DNA of 64,000 bases from Massilia arenae (GTDB lineage Bacteria; Pseudomonadota; Gammaproteobacteria; Burkholderiales; Burkholderiaceae_D). The stretch lies in the NCBI RefSeq assembly GCF_008014745.1, contig NZ_VPFD01000022.1:47894-111893 (forward strand), in the 5' to 3' direction. Shown one piece after another: positions 25,801 to 33,386 of this stretch. The notes below the pieces were generated by a model. It did no database searches, was not told where the DNA came from, and was given only the letters and a program-made list of their open reading frames with translations. The translations under genes were made by a program, and so were the position numbers. Position 1 is the stretch's first letter. Each line of letters starts with the position of its first letter.

Positions 25801-27957
25801 GCGGCGCGCTTCCTGCCAGGCGGCGCGCAAGGCGCGATGGCGACGCAGCACGTGTTCGCCATAGCTGCCCGGATGCGCGGCATCGAGCCGCAGGTCGTCC
25901 ACGCGCGCGGCGCGCAGGCGGTCTTCCTCGACCGCGCCGGGTTGCGCCCGGCCCTCGTCGCGCAGCTCGAGACCCATCGCGCGGCGCCAGGCATCGACGT
26001 CGTAGATCGCGGCCCAGCCATGGCCACCGTCAGGCCACAGGCGCTGGTAGCGCATCGCGCCCGGCTGCGGCAAGGCGGTCCCGAGCCGTGGCAGCAGCAT
26101 GGCATGGCCTTCCAGTACCCGGCCTGCTTCATCCTGCAACGGCCGGTGCAGCGGATGCGCCATCGCCGCCACCAGGCTGCGCGCGGCGTCGCGCGGCAGG
26201 CCGGTATCGGCATCGAGCGCGATCACGTAGCGCATCTCGGCCGCGCCGCCGAGGTTCCCGACCGCGAGCGCGAAGCGTTCGCGCGCACCGCACAGCCAGG
26301 CATCCAGGTCGGCCAGCTGGCCGCGCCGCCGTTCGCGGCCGATCCAGGCTTGCTGGTCGTCGCTCCAGGTGCGCGCACGCGCCAGCAGCATGAAGGGGCG
26401 GTCCTGTTCAATACCGTGCTTGCGGTTGAGCGCCTCGATCGCGCCGCCCGCCTGGGCCAGCAGGTCGGCGTCGAGAGGCAGCGTTGCATCCGGTGCGTCG
26501 GGCAGGTCGAGCAACAGGCAGAAACGCAGGCGCGGATCGCGGTTGCCGAGGTAGCGCACCTCGAGATCTTCGCACAGCGCCGTGAGCTGCGCGGCATCGG
26601 CCGGCTGCGCCGACACGGCCACCAGCGTGCGCGCATCGTCAGGAATGCCGGCCGCCACGTCGATGCGCGGCATGGCCTCGGGCCGGCCAAGCCAGCGCCC
26701 CGCCATGTCCATCAGGGCGCGCGCCAGGGCGCCGGCGACCGGCAGCGCCAGGATGCCCATCAGGACCAGCAGCAGCGGCCCGGCCCCGCCCTGCCAGGCG
26801 TGAACCAGGCCCGCTCCCGTAAACAGCAGGGCCAGCGCAGCCGTGGCGCCGGTATGCATGCCGGGGGAAGCACCCTGTAATGCAGCGCGAACGCGCGGTG
26901 CCCATCCACGCCGTCCGCGCAACCTGGCCTCGAGCGTCGCCAGGCCAGGGCCGGCCAGGTAATGGCCCACGTGGCGGATGCGCGTATCGAGCCCGCCCTC
27001 GCCCGGCGCGCGATGCACGCCGGCCAGCGCAATCGCCTCTTGCGCCACCGCGGCCTCGCTCACGCCAAGCGAGGCCGCCAGGCGCGCGATCGTGTGGCGA
27101 TAGCGGTCGCGCGTGGCGCCGTCCATGCGCGCATAACTGCCATCCGGATCGTCGCGCAGCAGCGCATCGACCACGCCCAGGCGCTCGGTGAATGCACGCC
27201 AGTCGACGCCGCCGAGCGCGCGCAGGCTGGCCAGGGCGTTGCCGGCGACGACGGCATCCTGCGCCTGGCTGCTCCTCTCGTCCTGCGTCAACGCGGCGAT
27301 GCTGCCCTGCCCATCCGCCAGGCGCGCGTCGAGCCAGTCCGCTACCCGTGCCAGCGCCGCGCCGCGGCCCTGCAGGCGGCGCGCCAGTTCGGCGATGAAA
27401 GCGCCGTTGTCCGCATCTTCGCTGCGCGCCATGTCGGCGAACAGCAGTACCAGGTCGCCCGGGCGGGCCTCGGCGGTGTCGAGAAAGCGCGCGGCCCAGG
27501 CGGCGGCGCGTTCGCGGCCGGCGCAGGCATGCGCGGCGCGCGCCGCCAGGGCGGCCAGCCGGTCGATCAGCGAGAGACGCAACAGCGCGGGCAGCGCATC
27601 GAGTTCGGCGACACGCAGCGGCGCGTCCTGCTGGCTGGCGGCGAGAATGCTTGCCAGTTCTTCGGTATCGACGACGCCGTCGGCGCGCGCCACCGCGTCG
27701 ACCGCCAGATCCCAGACACGCGCGGCGCCACCGTGGGCGGCGACTTGCCGCGCTTGTGCGCGCGCCAGCCGCAGCTGGGTGTCGAGCAGGTGGTAGCCAT
27801 CGAGCAGGCGTGCGCCGGCGGGCGGCAGTTCGATCCCGGCGCGCATGGCGCGGTCGAGCGTATCGCAGGAACGAACGATGGCCTCCGCATTCGCGGCCAG
27901 CAGCGCCACGGGGGCGGTGGCGCCGGCGCCATGTGGCGCATGCTGCCCGGAGGGCAT
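19858..27957 (-). CDS. giant cyclic beta-1,2-glucan synthase homologue (NdvB/ChvB-like) with degenerate active sites
   Basis: A 2699-aa membrane protein collinear with cyclic beta-1,2-glucan synthases. It has an N-terminal helical region, membrane segments near residues 375-440, a GT84-like glycosyltransferase with LDADT (about 581), more membrane segments (about 730-960), a glucoamylase-like domain (MDFGALVDPSTGLL, WGYTESG) and two GH94-like halves (PWINLLANDAFG, GYSVFEH). Key motifs look lost. The HDLLEG region reads GAVEED (about 676), the R-x-HRWxRGDW motif reads RRHRALRAAW (about 707), and the GDWNDGMN of GH94 is deleted, leaving AAGRLHEEG (about 2395). The enzyme may be inactive or altered. 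The start at 27957 is the first ATG after an unlikely leader; the frame is open to 28050. Confidence 0.85.
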   Translation of the reverse strand: MPSGQHAPHGAGATAPVALLAANAEAIVRSCDTLDRAMRAGIELPPAGARLLDGYHLLDTQLRLARAQARQVAAHGGAARVWDLAVDAVARADGVVDTEELASILAASQQDAPLRVAELDALPALLRLSLIDRLAALAARAAHACAGRERAAAWAARFLDTAEARPGDLVLLFADMARSEDADNGAFIAELARRLQGRGAALARVADWLDARLADGQGSIAALTQDERSSQAQDAVVAGNALASLRALGGVDWRAFTERLGVVDALLRDDPDGSYARMDGATRDRYRHTIARLAASLGVSEAAVAQEAIALAGVHRAPGEGGLDTRIRHVGHYLAGPGLATLEARLRGRRGWAPRVRAALQGASPGMHTGATAALALLFTGAGLVHAWQGGAGPLLLVLMGILALPVAGALARALMDMAGRWLGRPEAMPRIDVAAGIPDDARTLVAVSAQPADAAQLTALCEDLEVRYLGNRDPRLRFCLLLDLPDAPDATLPLDADLLAQAGGAIEALNRKHGIEQDRPFMLLARARTWSDDQQAWIGRERRRGQLADLDAWLCGARERFALAVGNLGGAAEMRYVIALDADTGLPRDAARSLVAAMAHPLHRPLQDEAGRVLEGHAMLLPRLGTALPQPGAMRYQRLWPDGGHGWAAIYDVDAWRRAMGLELRDEGRAQPGAVEEDRLRAARVDDLRLDAAHPGSYGEHVLRRHRALRAAWQEARRLGRGADSLRAARVRRRLFDTLAGSLAAPASIALLVLCWSLLAAPVFWAVAILAPLWLPALLDLLATLAGRAPDAPLRQHLDAWVRGARTTLVRAALALAFLPHRAWLDADAVVRGLWRRDVSRRKLLELRLPALARASTAMENTWRTMWFAPLLAVGVAVLLTFANPYALFATAPLLLVWFLSPVLAWWVSQPSRRGMRLAKGQTLFLRTLARRSWAFFEQHGAGRHGLAPEAVFDHSEPTVDERVSPASMGLTLLATLSARDFGYLPLGGLLARSEQALASVAVLERWHGHPFEWYDGVTLAPLEPARVDTAASGGLALALRTFAAGLDELPDRPIFDAAALDGIRTTLCVTREHAPPDLLPALDAMDESLAPGRRRATDTLPGLADCLRGVAAKAAELDAGLPGDAAPALRAWTARLARQCAAQLDDLHALTPWTRAVQEYVLDAGLTRIPTLRELAAVEPPGDNAGLAQLVAQGRDCARERMDCIARLAAQARQAARMDFGALVDPSTGLLATGCHVREGRDGRLDGDSCDLLASAARMASFAAVAQDQLPQRHWWALGRPLRMTGSGALLLSRTGALADYLAPQLVMPSFRDTLLDDAGRAVARLQAAHARGRGLLWGYTESGCNAVDAAARYRVGYFGLDAAALQRRAADDLVAAPHGAALALSVAPALAAANLRRMAEQGLLGESGFHEALDYAPARLPQGERQAVVRAQLARHQATTLLALARHLQGEPMQRRFMRDPELRAALGLLQEAAPAAGAEPPLRYEAGLALEGVAATRPYARVLAPDASPLPEIQLLSNGRYHLVVDSAGAGASRWDGAMLTRAGNGETGLALHVRDTASGATWANVLLPGAPAPDEVEAVLAEGRASLRRVDHGIEMRTDAVVAPGDDVELRRIRIVNRATEARTLELTGCVALAGPPLEEGGRSGIRIEFDGAADSLLCVTEASAPVLVHRMTVRAMARQPSVETNRARFIGRGHDLCRPQAVSNGGALPGLDPEPDEALLALRRGVTLAPGQEITVDLVLGAAASRALARELAARYGVAHEVDHAIEAAWTLAQAELRRAEIGEADAQLINRLAGCLLQPTLALRADPAVIARNLRGRADLPAYGVADDLPLLLLQLGEGPDTGLARQLLQAHGYWRGHGLAVDLLVLCDSRAAREALMHLAVPLVDPSSFDQPGGLHLHLKEDVPHEDRILLRAAASVLLTGERGDLADQLRRAGRAGSAVAAPFVATTPAQAWTAESSAQAAPELMFDNGTGGFTPDGREYVVRSGPGIAAPAAPWINLLANDAFGSIVSERGHAVSWSGERATRLTAGDIDAVAPQGGEAFYLRDEDSGAVWSPTPWPAPSPEAYTTRHGIGYSVFEHRAHGIDSALRCFVAQDAPLKYSVLRLRNDSDAPRRLSVTGYVEWLLDDCHAAPGLQVVTGRDLASGALLARNAFGAGFHDKVAFFHVDAEQVAVTCDRQEFIGSLGSIARPAALERAGLSDAAGAGFDPCAALQVGVTLEPGAECELVFVLGVAGPGSLDASAVVQRHGTAQAAAAAWQRLRDWWEHTLGALTVHTPDPGFDLRVNRWLPYQALGAMMGERDPALRLQSALACVHARPELLREALLGAAPAFTTGADVEDFLWLPYALTHYLSVTEDHALLAVPVSDRDDLYQHCVHGLRGCLRFGPRGLPPAAGRLHEEGVAGRVESVRLGFFMAAVLQRFAEVADRRGDFGFATTCRGAALALRAQCEEHGWDGDWYRWTWLDSSTALGSIANAACRVELSTQCWALEAGAAQGPQALRAAVRRLRIDGAVPRCDPPVDGDWSERVSSSPGQDHRATAWAAAGFARLGDAGSAWQLARMLDPMAQGDGPPYLMSGGLRTIAPHAGRATGGFATSSAAWTCVLFVEALLGLERRGDALRLRPRLAPGWDGFSLRYRHRGAFYEITVRATEGTEEMLLDGQPCPDWTVVLRDDRRDHKVELRVTRTPTAPEA

Positions 27958-28121
27958 CTTGTCGTTCTCAACTTTCAACGGGGACCTCGGGGTGGAGGCG
28001 TGCGCGGTGGGACACCCTGGGGTAGTCAGGGCAAGAGACCAGACAAACAATGCTGGGCGCGCACGGCTGACTCCATGCTAGGGAAAGGACCGGAAAGTTA
28101 CCGTGCGCTGGCGTACACACA

Positions 28122-28144
28122 CCGCCTGCCGGGCTGGCAGGCGG
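28122..28144 (-). terminator. hairpin after the cysteine desulfurase gene
   Basis: CCGCCTGCC (28122-28130) and GGCAGGCGG (28136-28144) form a perfect 9-bp stem with a 5-nt loop, 17 bp beyond the stop of the cysteine desulfurase-rhodanese gene. There is no U-run, so it may be a weak terminator or an RNA 3'-end stabiliser rather than a classical terminator. Confidence 0.4.
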
Positions 28145-28161
28145 CCGGGATAAGCTCTTAC

Positions 28162-29703
28162 TCAGGCAAGCGCGAAGCCGCCGGCCAGCGAGCAGGCGCG
28201 CGGATGACCCAGGGCGCGCAGGGTGCGCGCGGCGCGGGCGCTACGTGCGCCGCTGCGGCACACGAACAGCAAGGGGCGGGCATCGACGCCCAGCCAGGCG
28301 GCGGCGTGTTCGGCCACGCTCGCCAACGGCACGTTGAGCGCCATGCGGCCGTGCAGCTCAACCTGGCCGGCGACGCTGTGCTCGCGCGCATCGCGCACGT
28401 CGACCACGATGGCGTCGGGATGGGCAGCGAGCCAGCCGCGCGCCGCGATGGCGTCGAGCTCCATGCCAGCCTCCAGCGCGGCATCCGGCTGCGCTGCCGC
28501 TGGCGCCGCAGCCGGTGCAGGCGCCGGCATTGCCAGCGCCGCCCCGCAGCGCGCAATGCGCTCGCACGCCTGTTCCAGCGCGGCTTCGTCCAGCAGCGGT
28601 CCGATCGACAGGCGCACCGCCGACGCGCTGCGCCAGGCCGGCAAGCCCATCGCATCGAGCACATAGCTCGGCGCGGCCTTCGATGCGGCGCAGGCCGAGC
28701 CGGCGCTGACGCGCATGCCGGCGGCATCGAACAGGTCGAGCAGCTCGGCGCTGGCGACGCCGGGGACCGAGAAGTTGAGCGTGGTCGGCAGCGCGTATGC
28801 CGGCGGCGCGTTGAACACGATGCCGGGGAGGGCAAGGGTCAGGGCGTCCGCCAGGCGCGCGCGCCAGGCCTGCAGCGCGCCATGGCCTAGAAAGGTGTCG
28901 CCGCGCTCCAGTGCTTCGAGCACCGCGCCCAGCGCCGCGATGCCGGCCATGTTCTCGGTGCCCGAGCGTTGATTGTCTTCCTGGCCGCCGCCGCAGATCA
29001 GCGGCGTGAACGGCGCGCCTTCGCGCACGTACAGCATGCCGATGCCCTTCGGCGCATGCAGCTTGTGGCCCGAGAACGGTGCGTAGTCGATGCGGCTCGC
29101 GCCCAGCTGCAAGGGCAGCTTGCCGAGCGCCTGCACGCAGTCGACCATCCACAGCGCCGGGCTGGCCGTCTCGTTCAACACCGCCGCGATGCCGTCCAGG
29201 TCGGACACGACGCCGGTCTCGTTATTGGCGGCCATGGTGCAGACAAAGGCGAGGCGCGGCGCCAGCGCGCGCAGCACGTCCAGGCGGTGGCGGCCGTCGC
29301 CGTCGACCGGCAGCACGCGCAGTTCGAGGCCGGTTCCCAGCAGCCGGTTCCAGTGCGCCAGGCTTTCGGATACCGCCTTGTGCTCGGTGGCGCCAATCAG
29401 CACGACGTCTCCGCAGGCCTCACCACGCGCCCGCCGTTCGCGCACCGCGCACAGCGCCGACAGCACCGAGGTCTGGATGCCCTCGGTGGCGCCGCTGTTG
29501 AACATCAGCCGTCCGCTCGGGGCGCCCAGCACCCGCCGTGCGCAGGCGCGCGCGCCCTCGCGCAGCGCGCGTGCGCGCAGGCCGCTCGCATGGCTGCTGC
29601 TCGGATTACCGAAGCACTCCTGCAGTGCGGCCATGGCGGCAGCGGCGGCGGCAGGCAGCACCGGCGAAGTCGCATTGGCGTCGAGATAGATTTCGGTGAT
29701 CAT
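28162..29703 (-). CDS. cysteine desulfurase-rhodanese fusion protein
   Basis: A 513-aa two-domain protein. Residues 1 to about 390 form a class V PLP-dependent desulfurase of the NifS/IscS type: opening IYLDANATSP, SGATEG, PLP lysine in SGHKLHAPKG (about 212), SGTEN and the catalytic cysteine in GSACAASK (about 334). After an Ala/Pro linker, residues about 415-513 are a rhodanese with VDVRDAREH and the active loop VCRSGARS (Cys about 482). Persulfide sulfur made on the desulfurase can pass to the rhodanese cysteine. The gene is divergent from an Lrp/AsnC regulator, and no isc or suf genes are adjacent, so a role in cysteine breakdown or sulfur delivery is more likely than housekeeping Fe-S assembly. 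Confidence 0.92.
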   Translation of the reverse strand: MITEIYLDANATSPVLPAAAAAAMAALQECFGNPSSSHASGLRARALREGARACARRVLGAPSGRLMFNSGATEGIQTSVLSALCAVRERRARGEACGDVVLIGATEHKAVSESLAHWNRLLGTGLELRVLPVDGDGRHRLDVLRALAPRLAFVCTMAANNETGVVSDLDGIAAVLNETASPALWMVDCVQALGKLPLQLGASRIDYAPFSGHKLHAPKGIGMLYVREGAPFTPLICGGGQEDNQRSGTENMAGIAALGAVLEALERGDTFLGHGALQAWRARLADALTLALPGIVFNAPPAYALPTTLNFSVPGVASAELLDLFDAAGMRVSAGSACAASKAAPSYVLDAMGLPAWRSASAVRLSIGPLLDEAALEQACERIARCGAALAMPAPAPAAAPAAAQPDAALEAGMELDAIAARGWLAAHPDAIVVDVRDAREHSVAGQVELHGRMALNVPLASVAEHAAAWLGVDARPLLFVCRSGARSARAARTLRALGHPRACSLAGGFALA

Positions 29704-29820
29704 GGATTAGCTGCCAAAGACATAAAAAAAGGTGTCGCACAACACGTTATTGTCCAGTAATATGGTACGGAGTTACGCCGATCAAAACGTCCCAAATTTC
29801 TCGATTTGCGGGCTGTTAAT

Positions 29821-29840
29821 AGAATAATTATTCTTATAAA
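29821..29840 (+). promoter_or_regulatory. palindromic Lrp-type operator overlapping the lrp-like promoter
   Basis: AGAATAATTATTCT (29821-29834) is a perfect 14-bp palindrome with the AT-rich centre typical of Lrp/AsnC family sites. It abuts TATAAA (29835-29840), a good -10 box 16 bp before the ATG of the regulator. Binding here would block the regulator's own promoter and could also affect the divergent desulfurase gene, whose start is 118 bp away. Confidence 0.6.
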
Positions 29841-29855
29841 CAAGCTTTACGGAAT

Positions 29856-30341
29856 ATGAACTCACTCGACAAGTTTGATTGTGCGATTCTCGCCGCCTTG
29901 CAGGCGGATGCAACCCTCTCCATCTCGGGCCTGAGCGAAAAAGTCGGACTTTCCAGCACGCCGTGCTGGAAGCGCGTCAAGCGCCTCGAGGAAGACGGCT
30001 ATATCGAAAGCCGCGTCAGCATCGTCAACCGCCAGAAGGTCGGCTTGCCGGTCACCGTGTTCGTCAGCATCAAGACCACCGAACATGACGAAAAATGGCT
30101 GGCGCGCTTCGCCGCCGCCGTGATCGCCCTGCCCGAAGTGCTGGAGTTCCACCGCATGAGCGGCGACGTCGACTACCTGCTCAAGGTCGTCACCACCGAC
30201 ATCGCCGGCTACGACCGCTTCTACAAAAAGCTGATCAAGACCGCGCGCCTGACCGGTGTGTCGTCCGCCTTCTCGATGGAACAGATCAAGTCGACCACCG
30301 CCCTGCCGCTCGAATTGATCTCGCACGGCGTGCCTGCCTGA
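29856..30341 (+). CDS. Lrp/AsnC family transcriptional regulator
   Basis: A 161-aa regulator with an N-terminal HTH (LDKFDCAILAALQADATLSISGLSEKVGLSSTPCWKRVKRLE split over residues 4-45) and a C-terminal RAM ligand-binding domain including the segment GDVDYLLKV. It is divergent from a cysteine desulfurase-rhodanese gene and has a palindrome over its own promoter, so autoregulation and control of the desulfurase are likely. By analogy with DecR/CyuR-type Lrp homologues that respond to cysteine, cysteine may be its effector; this is inference from context. Confidence 0.93.
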   Translation: MNSLDKFDCAILAALQADATLSISGLSEKVGLSSTPCWKRVKRLEEDGYIESRVSIVNRQKVGLPVTVFVSIKTTEHDEKWLARFAAAVIALPEVLEFHRMSGDVDYLLKVVTTDIAGYDRFYKKLIKTARLTGVSSAFSMEQIKSTTALPLELISHGVPA

Positions 30342-30424
30342 GTGTTTACACGGAGCGCCGTGCTTTCGCGCGGCGTGCGATCGTGCGATGATGGCGCCCG
30401 TTGACATCAACGGAGACCAAGGGA

Positions 30425-31552
30425 ATGCGATCGAAAATAAAGATGGCGCCGCTGGCGCTGGCGGCGTTGTTCGCCGTTCAGGCAACCGCCGCGGAACAAA
30501 TCGTGAAGATCGGCGTGAGCGGCCCGCTGTCGGGTTCCAACGCCTTCGCCGGCAAGGACAATGAGAACGGCGTGCGCCTCGCCATCGAGGAACTCAACGC
30601 GCAGAAGATCCAGGTGGGCGGTAACGTGCTGCGCTTCGTGCTGCAGTCCGAAGACGATGCGGGCGACCCGAAACAGGGCGTGACCGTGGCCCAGAAATTC
30701 GCCGACGCCGGCGTCAAGTACGTGCTCGGCCCGTACAACTCGGGCGTGGCGATTCCGGCCTCGCGCGTCTACAACGACAACGGCATCCTGATGTCGACCG
30801 TCGGCACCAATCCCAAGATCACGGCCGCCGGCTACCCGACGGTGTTTCGCATCGTGGCCAGCGACACGCAGGTAGGCGCGTCGGTCGCCGGCTATGCCGC
30901 CAAAGAGCTCAAGGTCAGGAACGTCGGCGTGATCGACGATCGCACCGCCTTCGGCCAGGGCATCGCGATGGAATTCAAGCGCCAGGCGCAGCAAGCCGGC
31001 ATCAAGGTCGCGGGCCACGAATTCACCAACGACAAGGCCAGCGACTTCGCCGCCATCCTGACCTCGCTGCGCGCCAAGAAGGTGGACGCCATCTTCTTCG
31101 GCGGCTACGCTCCGCAAGGCGCGCCGATGGTGCGCCAGATGAAGCAGCTGGGCCTGAACGTGCCGCTGCTGGGCGGCGACACCCTGTGCAGCCCCGAGAT
31201 GGCCAGGCTGGGTGGCGCCGCGGTCGGCGAGAACGTGCGCTGCGCGCAGGCCGGCGCCATCGTCGCCAAGCAGCCGGGTGGCCCGGCCTTCCTGGCCAGC
31301 TACAAGAAGCGCTTCGGCCGCGATCCTGACGTCTACGCGCCATCGTTCTATGACCAGACCAAGTTCATCGCCCAGGCGATCCAGCAGGCGAAGTCGGTCG
31401 ACGCCAAGCAGGTCGGCGCGGCGATGCACGCGATCAGCTACCAGGGCGTGGTCGGCGCCTACGGCTACGACGCCAAGGGCAACCTCAAGAAAACGGCGGT
31501 GACGGTGTACACCTTCAAGAACGGCGCGTTGACGCCGCTGGCCAGCTACTGA
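30425..31552 (+). CDS. branched-chain amino-acid-type ABC transporter substrate-binding protein
   Basis: A 375-aa periplasmic binding protein of the LivK/LivJ (type I) family. A signal peptide is followed by the typical mature start EQIVKIGVSGPLSGSNAFAGKD, and the two-lobed core ends in a characteristic AYGYDAKGN strand. The ATG at 30425 is preferred to an earlier in-frame start because GGAG precedes it at good spacing. No permease or ATPase gene is nearby, so it must work with a transporter encoded elsewhere or act in sensing. The ligand is not predictable. It lies 19 bp before the DUF885 gene and 83 bp after the Lrp-like gene, so the three may be cotranscribed. Confidence 0.9.
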   Translation: MRSKIKMAPLALAALFAVQATAAEQIVKIGVSGPLSGSNAFAGKDNENGVRLAIEELNAQKIQVGGNVLRFVLQSEDDAGDPKQGVTVAQKFADAGVKYVLGPYNSGVAIPASRVYNDNGILMSTVGTNPKITAAGYPTVFRIVASDTQVGASVAGYAAKELKVRNVGVIDDRTAFGQGIAMEFKRQAQQAGIKVAGHEFTNDKASDFAAILTSLRAKKVDAIFFGGYAPQGAPMVRQMKQLGLNVPLLGGDTLCSPEMARLGGAAVGENVRCAQAGAIVAKQPGGPAFLASYKKRFGRDPDVYAPSFYDQTKFIAQAIQQAKSVDAKQVGAAMHAISYQGVVGAYGYDAKGNLKKTAVTVYTFKNGALTPLASY

Positions 31553-31571
31553 CCACTACAAGGAAAACAAG

Positions 31572-33386
31572 ATGAGAGAGAACTTCAAGCTCGGCGCGCT
31601 GGCGCTTGGCGCCCTGCTCGCATGCGCATCCGTCCAGGCCGCGCCTGCGGCTGCCGCCGATGCTGCGCCAGCCAAACAAAAGGTCGCCACGACCGAAGCC
31701 GGCAAGGCGATCAACAAGCTGGTCGACGAGTACTACGAGGCCTATGCCCGCTTCGAGCCGGTGTGGGCGACCGAGAGCGGCGACGGCCGCTTCTTCGACC
31801 AGCTCGGCCTGTCGATCGCGCCGAAGAACCGCGAAGCGCAATTCGCGTTGTACCGCGGCTACCTGAAGCGCCTGGCCACGATCCCGCGCGAGCGCCTGAA
31901 TGCGCACGAGCAGGCCAGCTACGACATCGTCAAGTTCGAGCTCGAGACCGCGCTCCGCCTGGGCGCCTTCCCCGAGCACCTGCTGCCGATGGACCAGATG
32001 TTCAATATGCCGGCTTTCATCGCGAACTACGCCGGCGGCGAAGGCGCCCAGCCGTTCGCCACGCCGAAGGACTATCGCAACTACCTGAACCGCCTGGACC
32101 AGATGGTGGCCTACATCGACCAGTCGATCGCGAACATGCGCGAAGGCGTCAAGCGCGGCATCGTGCATCCGCGCCAGCCGATCGAGTCGCTGCTGCCGCA
32201 GCTCAAGCAGCTGCAGGCCAAGAGTGCGGAAGCCAGCATCTTCTACACCCCTATCAAGAAGCTGCCGCAAGGCTTCTCGGCCGCCGACAAGCGCAGCCTG
32301 ACGGATGCCTATCGCAAGGCGGTCGACAAGCTCAATCCGGCCCTGGACCGCCTGGCCAGCTACGTCGAGAAGGACTACCTGCCGAAGACCCGCACCAGCG
32401 CCGGCTGGAACGCGCTGCCGAACGGCGCCGAATGGTACAAGGCGCGCGTGGCGGCGATGACCACCACCGATATGACGCCCGAGCAGATCCACGCGATCGG
32501 CCTGAAGGAAGTGGCGCGCATCCAGGGCGAGTATGGCAAGATCGGCCCGAAGATGGGTTATACCGGCCCTGCCGCCGGCCTGCCGAAGTGGGTCTCGGAG
32601 CAGCCGAAGTACAAGCCGTTCACCACCGACCAGCAGGTGATCGAGGTGTTCCAGAAGCTGGACACGCAAGTGCGCGCCAAGCTGCCGGCCCTGTTTACCC
32701 TGATGCCGAAGGCGCCGCTGGAAGTACGGCTGGAGCCGGAACTGACGCGCGAAACCGCATCGGACCATTACTCGGCGCCGGCGGCCGACGGCTCGCGTCC
32801 GGGCGTGTTCTGGTCGGTCGTGAACGACCCGACCAAGTACGGCCGCACCGGCATGGTGACCCTGTACCTGCATGAAGGCCAGCCGGGCCACCACTTCCAC
32901 ATCGCGCTGCTGCAAGAGCTTGGCCTGCCCAACTTCCGCAAGTTCGGCGGCAACACCGCCTTCACCGAAGGCTGGGCGCTGTATGCCGAGACCCTGGGCA
33001 AGGAGATGGGCCTGTTCGAGCAGCCGGAAGATTATTTCGGTCACCTGAACGACGAGATGCTGCGCGCCGCGCGCCTGGTGGTGGACACCGGCATGCACAC
33101 CAAGGGCTGGAGCCGCGACCAGGGCATCAAGTACTTCCGCGATACGCTGGGCTACTCCGAACTGGAAGCGCGCGCGCAGATCGAGCGCTATATGGTGATG
33201 CCGGGCCAGGCGCTGGCGTACAAGATCGGTTCGCTGAAGATCATGGAACTGCGCCAGCGTGCGCAGGCGGCGCTGGGCGATAAGTTCAGCCTGCCGAAGT
33301 TCCACGAGGTCGTGCTGGACGAAGGCACCTTGCCGCTGGCGGTGCTGGAGGCGAAGGTCGACCGCTGGATCGCCGCCTCGAAATAA
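31572..33386 (+). CDS. secreted DUF885 family protein, probable metallopeptidase
   Basis: A 604-aa protein with a signal peptide (to about residue 23, VQA-A) and a helical DUF885 domain. The family signature HEGQPGHHF at about 434 supplies zinc-binding histidines and a catalytic-type glutamate, and FTEGWALYAE at about 463 provides a likely third ligand. DUF885 proteins are generally regarded as zinc-dependent peptidases of unclear substrate, exported to the periplasm. AAGGAAAAC precedes the ATG. Probably cotranscribed with the upstream binding protein, which would fit peptide or amino-acid scavenging. Its stop directly abuts the stop of the convergent SGNH gene. Confidence 0.88.
   Translation: MRENFKLGALALGALLACASVQAAPAAAADAAPAKQKVATTEAGKAINKLVDEYYEAYARFEPVWATESGDGRFFDQLGLSIAPKNREAQFALYRGYLKRLATIPRERLNAHEQASYDIVKFELETALRLGAFPEHLLPMDQMFNMPAFIANYAGGEGAQPFATPKDYRNYLNRLDQMVAYIDQSIANMREGVKRGIVHPRQPIESLLPQLKQLQAKSAEASIFYTPIKKLPQGFSAADKRSLTDAYRKAVDKLNPALDRLASYVEKDYLPKTRTSAGWNALPNGAEWYKARVAAMTTTDMTPEQIHAIGLKEVARIQGEYGKIGPKMGYTGPAAGLPKWVSEQPKYKPFTTDQQVIEVFQKLDTQVRAKLPALFTLMPKAPLEVRLEPELTRETASDHYSAPAADGSRPGVFWSVVNDPTKYGRTGMVTLYLHEGQPGHHFHIALLQELGLPNFRKFGGNTAFTEGWALYAETLGKEMGLFEQPEDYFGHLNDEMLRAARLVVDTGMHTKGWSRDQGIKYFRDTLGYSELEARAQIERYMVMPGQALAYKIGSLKIMELRQRAQAALGDKFSLPKFHEVVLDEGTLPLAVLEAKVDRWIAASK

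Noticed and set aside
19858..27957. Frameshift or assembly error as the cause of missing motifs in the glucan synthase homologue
   Set aside because: One frame is open through the whole gene and the flanks of each missing motif align well to the family, so a shift is unlikely.
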